Origin: Cellvibrio sp. KY-YJ-3
GTDB taxonomy: Bacteria; Pseudomonadota; Gammaproteobacteria; Pseudomonadales; Cellvibrionaceae
Reading direction: 5' to 3'
Length of the DNA: 64,000 bases
NCBI RefSeq assembly: GCF_008806955.1
Contig: NZ_CP031727.1
Location: forward strand, 3,052,001-3,116,000
In this document: in pieces, positions 1 through 8,978 of the stretch
How the letters are laid out: each line of letters opens with the position of its first letter
Position numbering within the stretch: the first letter of the stretch is position 1
Notes under the pieces: generated by a model
Told to the model about the DNA's origin: nothing
Databases searched by the model: none
The model's input: the letters and a program-made list of their open reading frames with translations, nothing else
Translations under genes and position numbers: made by a program

Positions 1-813
1 TTTGACCAATTCCGTCAGTTTCTTGAGGATGCCTGTGGCATTTCGTTAGGGGATAACAAGCAGTATTTGGTGACCAATCGTATCCGGCGCATCTTGGAGG
101 AGAATAAAATCGCCTCTTTTGGTGAGCTGGTAAAAAATCTAAAGCATGGATTGAACCGAAAACTGAAAGATCAGGTTATAGACTCCATGACCACCAACGA
201 GACTTTTTGGTTTCGTGATAATTACCCCTACGACCATCTCAGAAGCACCTTATTACCCCAGTTAATGGGCGGTAATAACCGCATGTTTGGCCCGGTGCGT
301 ATTTGGTCGGCGGCCTGCTCTTCAGGTCAAGAACCTTATTCCATCAGCATGATGGTGGAAGAGTATAAACGCCAAAATATGGGTAACTTGGCGCGCCCGG
401 TGCAAATAGTAGCAACTGATTTGTCGTCCACCGTGCTGGATCAGGCACGCAGTGGCGAGTATGACAAGCTCTCGGTAATGCGCGGTTTGTCGTCGGAGCG
501 GCTCGATAGGTACTTCGATAATCCCACGCCGACTATGTGGAGAGTTAAACCTTTCGTAAAAGAGCGCATTGATTTTCGCTCGCTTAACTTGATGGACTCC
601 TACGCCGGTTTGGGTAAGTTCGACATAGTGTTTTGCCGCAATGTACTGATTTACTTTAATGGCGATTTAAAACGTCAGATCCTGCAGAAAATTCACGCCT
701 CGCTTAAACCACAAGGCATTCTATTCCTGGGCTCTTCGGAAGGGCTTGCGGGAGTGGCCGATTTGTTTGAAATGGTTCGCTGTGAGCCAGGAATTCTTTA
801 TCGCGCTATCTAA
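1..813 (+). CDS. cheR: Chemotaxis protein methyltransferase CheR (5' partial)
   Basis: CheR transfers methyl groups from S-adenosylmethionine to glutamates of chemoreceptors in the cytoplasm. The frame is open from base 1, so the start codon lies just upstream; 270 residues are present, close to the usual ~275. Residues 1-70 match the all-helical CheR N-terminal domain. The SAM-binding fold follows, with the motif AACSSGQEPYS near residue 103 and FCRNVLIYF near residue 215, both typical of CheR. A TTG at base 67 could be mistaken for a start, but the residues before it continue the family sequence. Position directly ahead of flgB matches Pseudomonas-type polar flagellar clusters. A strong terminator follows, so cheR probably ends an upstream chemotaxis/regulatory unit. 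Confidence 0.96.
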   Translation, partial: FDQFRQFLEDACGISLGDNKQYLVTNRIRRILEENKIASFGELVKNLKHGLNRKLKDQVIDSMTTNETFWFRDNYPYDHLRSTLLPQLMGGNNRMFGPVRIWSAACSSGQEPYSISMMVEEYKRQNMGNLARPVQIVATDLSSTVLDQARSGEYDKLSVMRGLSSERLDRYFDNPTPTMWRVKPFVKERIDFRSLNLMDSYAGLGKFDIVFCRNVLIYFNGDLKRQILQKIHASLKPQGILFLGSSEGLAGVADLFEMVRCEPGILYRAI

Positions 814-850
814 TCGTTTCACCCATGACAGTTAAATGAACCATCTAACG

Positions 851-875
851 GCCGGGCTTTTGCCCGGCTTTTTTA
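851..875 (+). terminator. Rho-independent terminator after cheR
   Basis: GCCGGGC, a TTTT loop, GCCCGGC and then six T. It separates cheR from the flg operon. Confidence 0.9.
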
Positions 876-1001
876 TGTGTTGCCGGTTCCTCTTCTGCCT
901 GCGGAAAAGCTTTGCCGCTTTGTGTTTGCCGCTTCTGTATTACACGCTTCTATAATTTAAAAAGTCTTTTAAAAACAATGTGGTATAGCTATTTTATGGG
1001 C

Positions 1002-1020
1002 TTGGCATAGGCATTGCTTT
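1002..1020 (+). promoter_or_regulatory. Sigma-54 promoter of flgBCDE
   Basis: TGGCATA, four bases, then TTGCT gives the -24 GG and -12 GC at the exact RpoN spacing. It lies 83 bases ahead of flgB and behind the cheR terminator. In Pseudomonas and Vibrio, hook-basal-body operons are sigma-54 dependent, driven by FleQ/FleR-type activators, which are not in this window. Confidence 0.85.
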
Positions 1021-1102
1021 ATCGTCACTAACAGTGGCAATAACACTTGTGGTTGCCGGCCGCGATGCTAGTACAGGCGCGATTTTTTAAGGTGAAAGCA
1101 CT

Positions 1103-1504
1103 ATGTCCATCTCCTTCGATAAAGCATTGGGTATTCATGAATCGGCATTGCGTTTCCGTTCTGAGCGCGCGGCAGTGCTGGCCAACAATCTGGCGAATGT
1201 GGATACCCCCAATTTCAAAGCCAAGGATATCGACTTCAAACAAGCCCTGAGTCAGAAGATGACTGGTAACAGCGGGTTTAATCTCGCCACTACCCAATCA
1301 GGGCATATTGATGGCAGCGCCTTTGCCACCAATGAAGCCGACACCCTGTACCGCACGCCGCAACAGCCATCCATCGACGGTAACACCGTAGAAGATCAGA
1401 TTGAGCACGCGGAATACATGAAAAATGCGCTGGCATTTCAATCCAGCTTCCAGTTTTTGAATAGCAAATTTACCGGCCTGCGCAGTGCCATTCGTGGTGA
1501 GTAA
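1103..1504 (+). CDS. flgB: Flagellar basal-body rod protein FlgB
   Basis: FlgB is the proximal rod subunit that links the MS ring/export gate to the rest of the rod. The protein has 133 residues, normal for FlgB. It has the N-terminal helix ending in NNLANVDTPNFKAKDIDF (about residues 28-45), the rod-protein signature, and a C-terminal helix with YMKNALAFQSSFQFLNSKF. The ATG at 1103 has AAGGTGA seven bases upstream. It is the first gene after the sigma-54 promoter, and flgC follows after 91 bases. Confidence 0.96.
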   Translation: MSISFDKALGIHESALRFRSERAAVLANNLANVDTPNFKAKDIDFKQALSQKMTGNSGFNLATTQSGHIDGSAFATNEADTLYRTPQQPSIDGNTVEDQIEHAEYMKNALAFQSSFQFLNSKFTGLRSAIRGE

Positions 1505-1595
1505 CCTCGATTAACCCTTAAGGCTAATGGCTGGACCCAACCGGTAAACCCTTATCTCCTGCGGGGATAACGCAAGCAAATGAACAGGTGAAGAT

Positions 1596-2045
1596 ATGGC
1601 ACTCGGAAATATTTTTGATATCGCAGGTACCGGTATGAATGCGCAAAGTTTGCGCTTGAATACTACTGCCAGCAACTTGGCTAACGCGCAATCGGCAAGC
1701 TCCAGTGTCGATGAAGTGTACCGTAGCCGCCAGCCTGTTTTTGCTGCTATTCAACAGGAAGCGATGCGTGCAAGTGTCACCGAGGGTGCCTATAGCGACA
1801 ACGAAGTGGATGCTGCCGCCGGTGTGCAAGTGATGGGGATTGTTGAGAGCGATGCGCCATTGCAGCGTCGTTATGAGCCGGGTCATCCCAAAGCAGATGC
1901 TGAGGGTTATGTGTTTTATCCCAATGTAAATCCGGTTGAAGAAATGGCCAATATGATTGCTGCTTCGCGTTCATTTCAAATGAATGTTGAAGTGATGAAT
2001 TCAGCCAAACAAATGGTTCAACGTGTATTAACACTCGGTCAATAA
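1596..2045 (+). CDS. flgC: Flagellar basal-body rod protein FlgC
   Basis: FlgC is a proximal rod subunit exported by the flagellar type III system. It has 149 residues. The N-terminal SLRLNTTASNLANAQSA segment (about 18-34) and the C-terminal NPVEEMANMIAASRSFQMNVEVMNSAKQM helix are hallmark features of rod/hook proteins. AGGTGAAG precedes the ATG. flgD begins 12 bases after the stop, so the two are co-transcribed. Confidence 0.96.
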   Translation: MALGNIFDIAGTGMNAQSLRLNTTASNLANAQSASSSVDEVYRSRQPVFAAIQQEAMRASVTEGAYSDNEVDAAAGVQVMGIVESDAPLQRRYEPGHPKADAEGYVFYPNVNPVEEMANMIAASRSFQMNVEVMNSAKQMVQRVLTLGQ

Positions 2046-2056
2046 GGAGCTGAATC

Positions 2057-2758
2057 ATGTCGGTATCCGGTGCAGCAGCAACAAGTAGTGTGACTGATAA
2101 CCTCAGCATCACCAAAAAACAAAGCACAAACACAACTACCAATGAGTTGGGGCAGGCGGCGTTTTTGGAATTGATGATCACGCAAATGAATAATCAAAAT
2201 CCACTGAGCCCGCAAGACAACACCGAGTTTGTTGCGCAATTGGCCCAATTTAGTTCAGTGGAAGGGCTGGAGCGTTTGAATAAAAGTTTTAACAGTTTTA
2301 TGTCGAATAATGCACTGCAGGCTTCTTCTCTTGTGGGGCGCAGTGTGAGTGTGGAATCTGATAAAAGCACTTTGGTTACCGGTGGAATAGTGGCGGGCAG
2401 CACAGAGCTCACTTATCCAGCAAAAGACATGACCATGAGAATTTACGATAGTGCCGGTGCATTGGTGCAAACAATTCCGATTGGCGAAGTCCCTGCCGGT
2501 GAGACGGTTTTCCGTTGGGATGGGCAGAACCTGGAAGTGAATGGAAAGTTATTGGATTGGGAGGCGGGCGATGATGCCGCCACCACCGGTCAATACAAAT
2601 TTGAAGTGACTGCTAGTCAAAATGGTAAGGCGGAAACATTAAATACATCGCTCAGTGCGAACGTAAATAGTGTGACTATCGGTGAGAATGGCAAGTTGAT
2701 TCTGAACCTTGCCGGTATTGGTGCAGTAGAGGCCGATCAAGTAAAACAATTTAACTAA
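2057..2758 (+). CDS. flgD: Flagellar hook-capping protein FlgD
   Basis: FlgD forms the transient cap under which hook subunits polymerise. It has 233 residues. The N-terminal FLELMITQMNNQNPLSPQDN stretch (about 36-55) is the conserved FlgD motif, followed by FVAQLAQFSSVEGL. The C-terminal half contains the FLIG-like/Tudor fold region (GETVFRWDGQ). AAGGAG lies seven bases before the ATG. It sits between flgC and flgE, as is usual. Confidence 0.96.
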   Translation: MSVSGAAATSSVTDNLSITKKQSTNTTTNELGQAAFLELMITQMNNQNPLSPQDNTEFVAQLAQFSSVEGLERLNKSFNSFMSNNALQASSLVGRSVSVESDKSTLVTGGIVAGSTELTYPAKDMTMRIYDSAGALVQTIPIGEVPAGETVFRWDGQNLEVNGKLLDWEAGDDAATTGQYKFEVTASQNGKAETLNTSLSANVNSVTIGENGKLILNLAGIGAVEADQVKQFN

Positions 2759-2826
2759 AAGTTTTTGATGTGAGCCAAACACTTGGCACAGTATCAAAAA
2801 TTAATTAACCCCGGGCGAGGTGTACC

Positions 2827-5229
2827 ATGTCTTTTAATACAGCATTAAGCGGAATTCGCGCAGCTAATACCGATTTGCAGGTGACCGGCAATAATATTGC
2901 CAACGCCAGTACCGTTGGTTTTAAATCCTCGCGCGCTGAATTTGGTGACGTGTACACCAGTACGCTATTGGGGGGTGGTTCCAACACGGCAGGCAGTGGT
3001 GTAACCATTCAAAATATTCGCCAGCAATTTACCCAAGGCAATTTAAAATTCACCCAAAATGAATTGGATTTATCAGTAAATGGCGAAGGTTTTTTTGTCG
3101 TTGAAAAAAATGGTGAGCGTCTCTACACCCGCGCGGGTACTTTTGGTTTGGATAAAGACGGTTATATCGTTAACGGTACCGGTTCGCTATTGCAAGGTTT
3201 TGCTGCCGATGCAGATGGCAATGTGAGCGGCGTACTGGGCGACTTGCGGGTTGATGTGAGTTCACAGGCTCCGCGTCAAACCACTGGTGTGAACGCCTCT
3301 TTTAATTTGGATGCCAATGAAACCGTATTGGAAACAACTGGCCAGCGTTTTGCCACCAATGGCACCGGGGTCAATGAAGCCCAGACTGGCGCTAAAACTG
3401 CGACCACAACCGTGTTGAATTTGGGCGCAATTGCAACGCCGATTACTTTTTCGGGAACCAATACTACTGCATTTACTATTTCCCGCACCGACCCAATTAC
3501 ATTGGCGACTGACGATGTGGATTTGGTATTGAATTCCGGTTCTGCGTCGTCACCTGCGGCTTTAGCTAACTTGATCAACTCGGCAAACTTTGATTCCGCA
3601 AACCCTGTGAATGTGGAAGCATTTGCTGACCCTGTTACCGGTCAAATTGGTTTTCGCGACCTCGCAACTGGCGTTGCCTCTACCGTTGCTGTGACTATTG
3701 ATGCGGCCAACTCCGATGCAAACGCATTAACGACGGCTATCAATGGCGTGAGCACGGCGGCCGGTACTCCGCACCCGACTGCACATACTGCTGGTATTCC
3801 CGAAGTTACCAACAACTATGGCTCTCATACTTTGGTAATTCGTGGTCCTAACGGTACAGATGTCACTTACATCAGCGAATACGGTGCCAGTGCCGATGAA
3901 ACCGCTTCTGAGTTGAATTCACTTGCCGGTGTATCGGCAACAGCAAGTACCGAAGCGACACTCTTGGCCTCGACCTTCAGCAACAATGGCTCCTTCCGTA
4001 TTAATGGTGTGAATTTGACCTCCACCGGTTTACCGGATATGACTGCGCTGCGTGATGAAATTAATGCCCTTAGTTCGTCAACGCTTTTTGGTATCAGTGC
4101 GAGCATTGATGATGCCGGTAATTTGCTGGTTGAGTCGGCCACGGGTCGGGATCTTGAATTTACGTTTGATACCGCTGGCGGCAATGCTGAAATCCAGGGC
4201 AGCCAAGGTATACCGCAAGTCGTTAACGATGCGGTCAATGGGGTGAAAATTGGCGGGGAGGTCACCATCACCTTGCAAGAAGGTTACTCCATTGTTAGCA
4301 GTGAGCCGACTGTGCCAGTGTTTGGTGGCAGCTTGTTTGGTTCAACCAATGTGCCTAACTTTTTCACCGATATACCGATTAATGCTTTTAATCCGATCGA
4401 TCAAAAAACCTTTAACCATGCAACAAATACTGTGGTTTACGACAGCTTGGGTAATTCGCATGTGATGCGTCAGTATTTTGTAAAAGAACCCTATGATCCT
4501 GCTGACCCCACTACATCACCCAACCACTGGACTATGTATGTACAAATTGATGGCCAGAACGTAGGTGACCCCGATCCAACTTTACCGTCACCACAGAATA
4601 CCCAGCCAACTATGGCGTCGTTTAACATTCATTTCACTCCGGACGGTAATATCGACCCGTTCAGAACCGATGCAATGCTTATCTCCAACTGGACTCCAAT
4701 TGGGGAGGATGGCCAACCACTTGGTGGTCTTGGGCCTTTGAACGTATTGCAAGGCGGAACTATCCCAGTGGCTGAGCCGCCAGCAAGCTCGAATTTTCAA
4801 ATCGATTTGTCAGGCTCGACTCAATTTGGCAGCGTATTTGCGGTGGAGGAATTGGATCAAAACGGTTACGCCACTGGTCGTTTGGCGGGGCTGGATATCA
4901 GCAATACCGGGATTGTGTTCGCGCGCTTCACTAACGGTGAAGCCCAGGTCTTGGGGCAGGTTGCACTGGCGAACTTCAGTAGCGTAGAGGGCTTGAAGCC
5001 AGTGGGTGACACCATGTGGGCACAAACCTTTGAAACTGGTGAGGCGATTATTGGTGCGCCGGGTTCTGCGCAGTTGGGGAATATCACCGCTGGTGCAGTG
5101 GAGGAATCCAACGTGGACTTGTCAGAGCAATTGGTGAATTTGATTATCGCCCAGCGTAACTATCAGGCGAACGCAAAAACCATTGAAACGGCCAATGCGA
5201 CCACCCAAACCATTATCAACCTGAGATAA
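2827..5229 (+). CDS. flgE: Flagellar hook protein FlgE (enlarged)
   Basis: FlgE builds the flexible hook. The N-terminal region (residues 1-75, with LQVTGNNIANASTVGFKSSR) and the C-terminal 60 residues (NVDLSEQLVNLIIAQRNYQANAKTIETAN) are classic FlgE. The protein has 800 residues, whereas E. coli and P. aeruginosa FlgE have about 400-460. The extra length is a Thr/Ala/Gly-rich middle (roughly residues 150-480), which should form added surface domains on the hook. ATG 2827 follows GAGGTGTACC. It is the last gene of the flgBCDE unit, and a hairpin terminator follows. Confidence 0.96.
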   Translation: MSFNTALSGIRAANTDLQVTGNNIANASTVGFKSSRAEFGDVYTSTLLGGGSNTAGSGVTIQNIRQQFTQGNLKFTQNELDLSVNGEGFFVVEKNGERLYTRAGTFGLDKDGYIVNGTGSLLQGFAADADGNVSGVLGDLRVDVSSQAPRQTTGVNASFNLDANETVLETTGQRFATNGTGVNEAQTGAKTATTTVLNLGAIATPITFSGTNTTAFTISRTDPITLATDDVDLVLNSGSASSPAALANLINSANFDSANPVNVEAFADPVTGQIGFRDLATGVASTVAVTIDAANSDANALTTAINGVSTAAGTPHPTAHTAGIPEVTNNYGSHTLVIRGPNGTDVTYISEYGASADETASELNSLAGVSATASTEATLLASTFSNNGSFRINGVNLTSTGLPDMTALRDEINALSSSTLFGISASIDDAGNLLVESATGRDLEFTFDTAGGNAEIQGSQGIPQVVNDAVNGVKIGGEVTITLQEGYSIVSSEPTVPVFGGSLFGSTNVPNFFTDIPINAFNPIDQKTFNHATNTVVYDSLGNSHVMRQYFVKEPYDPADPTTSPNHWTMYVQIDGQNVGDPDPTLPSPQNTQPTMASFNIHFTPDGNIDPFRTDAMLISNWTPIGEDGQPLGGLGPLNVLQGGTIPVAEPPASSNFQIDLSGSTQFGSVFAVEELDQNGYATGRLAGLDISNTGIVFARFTNGEAQVLGQVALANFSSVEGLKPVGDTMWAQTFETGEAIIGAPGSAQLGNITAGAVEESNVDLSEQLVNLIIAQRNYQANAKTIETANATTQTIINLR

Positions 5230-5259
5230 CCCTAACCCTTTACAATCAGCCACACCCCG

Positions 5260-5294
5260 GCGGCAAAGAGCGGAAGTTCTTTGCCGCTTCTTTT
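5260..5294 (+). terminator. Terminator after flgE
   Basis: A 10-bp perfect stem (GCGGCAAAGA/TCTTTGCCGC) with an 8-base loop, followed by TTCTTTT. It splits flgBCDE from flgF. Confidence 0.75.
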
Positions 5295-5380
5295 GTGGCA
5301 AGTTTTTTTTCCGCTGTTTTACAGCTCCGTATTTCTGTGTTTTTCCCTTTCATATCAAAGGCTTGCTAAGTATCACCAAC

Positions 5381-5399
5381 TTGGCACCGCTCTTGCAAA
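5381..5399 (+). promoter_or_regulatory. Sigma-54 promoter of flgF operon
   Basis: TTGGCACC, four bases, then TTGCAAA: an almost perfect RpoN site at -24/-12 spacing, 70 bases before flgF and after the flgE terminator. It probably drives flgFGHIJ and perhaps flgKL. Confidence 0.92.
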
Positions 5400-5468
5400 A
5401 CTCCTGATAACAACAAAACCGCCAAAAAACCAACGTTTGGTTTTTGGCCGTGAATTCAGGAGTAACCT

Positions 5469-6212
5469 GTGGACAGAGCCCTTTTTATCGCCATGACTGG
5501 TGCCAAGCACAACATGCTGGCCCAGGCTAATCGCGCCAATAATCTGGCAAACGTCAGCACCACCGGTTTTCGTGCGGATTTCGAACAGTCGCGCAGTATG
5601 GGTGTGTATTACGGTGATGGTCATCCCACGCGCGCCTATGCCATGACGGAATCCCCCCGTGCGGATTTCACCTCTGGCCCCATGATCGAAACCAATAACC
5701 CACTGGATGCCGCGATTCAAGGCGATGGTTTTTTTGCCGTGCAGGCCCCCGATGGTACCGAAGCCTATACCCGCGCCGGTAATTTTGCGGTGGACGCAGC
5801 GGGCGTATTGCGCACCGCAAATGGTTTGACGGTATTGGGCGATGGGGGCCCCATCAATATTCCTGAAAATGAAAAAGTACAAATAGGCGCAGATGGCACG
5901 ATTTCGATTGTTGGCCAAGGGCAAGGCCCGGAAGCCATGGTGGAAGTAGGGCGCATTCGTTTGGTGAATCCCGATATTCAACAACTGGAAAAAGGCGATG
6001 ACGGTTTGTTTCGTCAGCGCGATGGTTTAAATGCTTTACCTGCGGCAGAAGTGACGCTGCGCAGCGGCATGCTCGAAGGCAGTAACGTCAATGCAATTGA
6101 TGAATTCACCCAAATCATGAGCTTGGCGCGCCAGTACGAAATGCAAGTGAAATTAATGAAAACCGCCGATGAAAACTCGGCCGCGTCCACCCAACTGTTA
6201 CAGATGTCCTAA
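5469..6212 (+). CDS. flgF: Flagellar basal-body rod protein FlgF
   Basis: FlgF is a proximal rod subunit. It has 247 residues, the normal length. The GTG start is supported by CAGGAG seven bases before it and by the family-typical beginning MDRALFIAMTGAKHNMLAQ. The N-terminal motif RANNLANVSTTGFRADF and the C-terminal GSNVNAIDEFTQIMSLARQYEMQVK helix are those of the FlgE/F/G family. It is the first gene behind the second sigma-54 promoter, and flgG follows after 68 bases. Confidence 0.96.
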   Translation: MDRALFIAMTGAKHNMLAQANRANNLANVSTTGFRADFEQSRSMGVYYGDGHPTRAYAMTESPRADFTSGPMIETNNPLDAAIQGDGFFAVQAPDGTEAYTRAGNFAVDAAGVLRTANGLTVLGDGGPINIPENEKVQIGADGTISIVGQGQGPEAMVEVGRIRLVNPDIQQLEKGDDGLFRQRDGLNALPAAEVTLRSGMLEGSNVNAIDEFTQIMSLARQYEMQVKLMKTADENSAASTQLLQMS

Positions 6213-6280
6213 TTGTTTTTAGGTCGACATAGTAAGCGCGCTGTTATTTATTTTGCTGCGCTTCAAATGAGGAAAAGATT

Positions 6281-7066
6281 ATGCACGCCGCCCTCTATGT
6301 AAGTAAAACTGGTTTGTCAGCACAAGATCGCCAGTTAACTACCATCTCCAACAACCTTGCTAATACCAGCACCATTGGTTTTAAACGTGATCGCGCCGTA
6401 TTTGAAGATCTGCTGTATCAAAACCAACGCCAACCCGGCGCACAGCAAACTCAGGAAACGGAACTGCCATCGGGTTTGCAGTTGGGGGCGGGGGTGCGTG
6501 TCGTCGCCACACAAAAAGAATTTACCCAGGGTACCTTGCAAGTGACAGAGCAGTCGCTCGATGTTGCGATTGATGGTCACGGATTTTTACAGGTGTTACA
6601 ACCTGACGGCACTATTGCTTATACCCGCAATGGCCAACTGCAAATTAATGGCGAAGGCCAATTAGTAAATGCCGACGGTTATTTATTAGAGCCCGCCATT
6701 ATTGTGCCTGAGGGCGCTACCAAAATTACAATCGGCACGACCGGTACAGTAAATGCCTACACGCCCGGTGAGGTGGAGCCACAACAATTGGGCGACATTA
6801 CCTTGGTGGATTTTATTAACCACTCCGGCTTGCAACCAATTGGCGGCAATTTATTTGTTGAGACTGTGGCCAGTGGTGCACCCGTGCAGGGAACGCCGGG
6901 TGAAAACGGTTTGGGTGTACTTAAACAAGGCATGTTGGAAAATTCCAACGTGGATATTGTGGAAGAAATGGTCAACATGATTACCACCCAGCGCGCCTAT
7001 GAAATGAATTCAAAAGTCGTCTCTACCGCTGATCAAATGTTGCAATACATTACGCAAAATCTTTGA
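6281..7066 (+). CDS. flgG: Flagellar distal rod protein FlgG
   Basis: FlgG forms the distal rod, the drive shaft through the peptidoglycan and outer membrane. It has 261 residues, as usual. The N-terminal LTTISNNLANTSTIGFKRDRAVFEDLLYQ and the C-terminal NSNVDIVEEMVNMITTQRAYEMNSKV are highly conserved FlgG segments. GAGGAAAAG precedes the ATG. flgH follows after 13 bases. Confidence 0.97.
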   Translation: MHAALYVSKTGLSAQDRQLTTISNNLANTSTIGFKRDRAVFEDLLYQNQRQPGAQQTQETELPSGLQLGAGVRVVATQKEFTQGTLQVTEQSLDVAIDGHGFLQVLQPDGTIAYTRNGQLQINGEGQLVNADGYLLEPAIIVPEGATKITIGTTGTVNAYTPGEVEPQQLGDITLVDFINHSGLQPIGGNLFVETVASGAPVQGTPGENGLGVLKQGMLENSNVDIVEEMVNMITTQRAYEMNSKVVSTADQMLQYITQNL

Positions 7067-7079
7067 TGAGTAATTAATC

Positions 7080-7784
7080 ATGGCTGCGCAAATAAACAAG
7101 TCATATCGCTCACTCAAACTGGTGTTGGCCGCCAGCACAGTATTGACATTGACCGGATGCTTCACTAACAAAAAACCTATGCCGGATGATCCGGCCTATG
7201 CGCCTACTATTGCCGCGAATATGCCGGTGCCCCAGCGCACGGAAGGCTCGCTCTATCAAGATGCTTATGGCCTGAATTTGTTTGATGATCGCAAAGCGCA
7301 TTTTGTGGGTGACGTAATTACGGTAACGCTGAGCGAACGAACTGTTTCGCGTAAATCTTCCGGTGTAAATACCAGTAAAAATAGTGGTGTAGATTTTAAT
7401 GCCGGTCCGCTTCTGGGGGTAAACCCAACCATTAAGGGGAATGAGTTAACAACCAACCTTGAACAGGGCAGAACATTTGATGGCAGTGCCGATGCAGATC
7501 AGAGCAATAGTTTACAAGGCAATATCACCGTGACAGTTGCAGAAATATTACCCAACGGCAATTTAATTGTGCGCGGCGAAAAATGGATAACGCTTAATCG
7601 TGGCGACGAATTTATTCGCATTAGCGGCATAGTGCGCCCCGATGATATAGCGCCGGATAACACCGTGTTATCAACCCGCCTGGCCAATGCAAAAATTTCA
7701 TACAGTGGCACCGGCGCACTGGCAAGCACGCAATCTATGGGGTGGTTATCGCGTTTTTTTAACAGCGAGTTATGGCCATTGTAA
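7080..7784 (+). CDS. flgH: Flagellar L-ring lipoprotein FlgH
   Basis: FlgH forms the outer-membrane L ring that acts as a bushing for the rod. It has 234 residues. A lipoprotein signal peptide ends in LTLTGC with the lipidated cysteine at residue 27. The conserved FlgH body includes GSLYQDAYGLNLFDDRKAH and GDVITVTLSERTVSRK. The C-terminal ISYSGTGALASTQSMGWLSRFF is characteristic. It lies between flgG and flgI as in all flg clusters. Confidence 0.97.
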   Translation: MAAQINKSYRSLKLVLAASTVLTLTGCFTNKKPMPDDPAYAPTIAANMPVPQRTEGSLYQDAYGLNLFDDRKAHFVGDVITVTLSERTVSRKSSGVNTSKNSGVDFNAGPLLGVNPTIKGNELTTNLEQGRTFDGSADADQSNSLQGNITVTVAEILPNGNLIVRGEKWITLNRGDEFIRISGIVRPDDIAPDNTVLSTRLANAKISYSGTGALASTQSMGWLSRFFNSELWPL

Positions 7785-7838
7785 TTTCTGCCCCTTACCA
7801 GCAGGGCTTATGTAATCCAGTTTTATCGAGGTATTTTT

Positions 7839-8978
7839 ATGCCCAGTTTTTTTGTTTCCAGCATCAAAAAAATTCCGCAGTATTTGGGATTTTCGGCGCT
7901 GACGTTGATGTTAGTGTTTAGTGCATCCAGCTATGCCGAACGAATTAAAGATATCGCCAGTGTTGCCGGTGTGCGCGCTAACCAATTAGTCGGTTATGGC
8001 TTGGTGGTTGGTTTGGATGGCACGGGGGATCAAACAACACAATCACCTTTTACTACCCAATCCTTCAATAGCATGCTGAAGCAATTTGGTATTACCGTGC
8101 CTGAAGGCGCGCGTATGCAAATGAAAAATGTTGCTGCGGTGATGATCCAGGCGGAATTACCTGCGTTTGCAAAACCAGGTCAAACAATTGACGTTACAGT
8201 TTCCTCTATCAGTAACGCAAAAAGTTTGCGTGGCGGTAGTTTATTAATGACTCCATTAAAAGGGTTGGATGGAAAAGTTTACGCCATTGCACAGGGTAAT
8301 TTGGTGGTTGGTGGTTTGAGTGCATCAGGTAATGACGGCTCAAAAATTACCGTGAACGTTCCCAGTGCCGGGCGTATTCCCAGTGGGGGAATGGTGGAGC
8401 GTATGGTGGAAACTAATTTTGCCGGCGGTCAACCAATTGTATTTAATTTGCATCGAGCCGATTTCACCACCGCCAATGCGTTGGCAAAAAGTATTAATGA
8501 CATGTTGGGGCCAGATGTAGCACGCCCGCTCGATGCGGTGTCAATTATGGTGAATTCACCCGTGAATCCGGCGCAGCGTGTCGATTTTATTGCGATGCTG
8601 GAAAATTTAAACGTCACCATGGGCGAAGAAGTAGCGAAGGTGATTATTAATTCGCGCACCGGCACTATTGTGGTTGGCAAAAATGTCCGTGTATCGCCTG
8701 TTGCGGTTACTCACGGCAGCCTCACTGTGTCTATTGCGGAAAGTTTAACCGTGAGCCAACCCAATGCCTTGGCCGGTGGAACTACTGTAGTTGTTCCTAG
8801 CAGCAATGTGCAGGCTGATGAAGAAACAAACCCCATGTTCAAGTTCGCGCCAGGCGCCAACCTGGATGACATAGTGCGGTCAGTCAACAATGTGGGTGCA
8901 TCTCCCAGCGATTTAATGGCGATTCTGGAAGCCTTAAAACAATCCGGCGCACTCAAAGCGGAATTAGTGGTGATCTAA
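7839..8978 (+). CDS. flgI: Flagellar P-ring protein FlgI
   Basis: FlgI is secreted by Sec and assembles the P ring in the periplasm around the rod. It has 379 residues with a long signal peptide (cleavage predicted after Ala33, SSYA-ERIK). The mature start has the near-invariant [23 protein letters not shown] is followed immediately by the flgJ ATG, so the two genes are translationally linked. Confidence 0.97.
   Translation: MPSFFVSSIKKIPQYLGFSALTLMLVFSASSYAERIKDIASVAGVRANQLVGYGLVVGLDGTGDQTTQSPFTTQSFNSMLKQFGITVPEGARMQMKNVAAVMIQAELPAFAKPGQTIDVTVSSISNAKSLRGGSLLMTPLKGLDGKVYAIAQGNLVVGGLSASGNDGSKITVNVPSAGRIPSGGMVERMVETNFAGGQPIVFNLHRADFTTANALAKSINDMLGPDVARPLDAVSIMVNSPVNPAQRVDFIAMLENLNVTMGEEVAKVIINSRTGTIVVGKNVRVSPVAVTHGSLTVSIAESLTVSQPNALAGGTTVVVPSSNVQADEETNPMFKFAPGANLDDIVRSVNNVGASPSDLMAILEALKQSGALKAELVVI

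Noticed and set aside
2780-2800. Sigma-54-like TGGCACA upstream of flgE
   Set aside because: The -24 half is good but the -12 GC is missing at the required spacing, and flgE is served by the flgB promoter.
5373-5984. 203-codon minus-strand frame over flgF
   Set aside because: Shadow of a well-conserved flagellar gene; no ribosome site or known domain.
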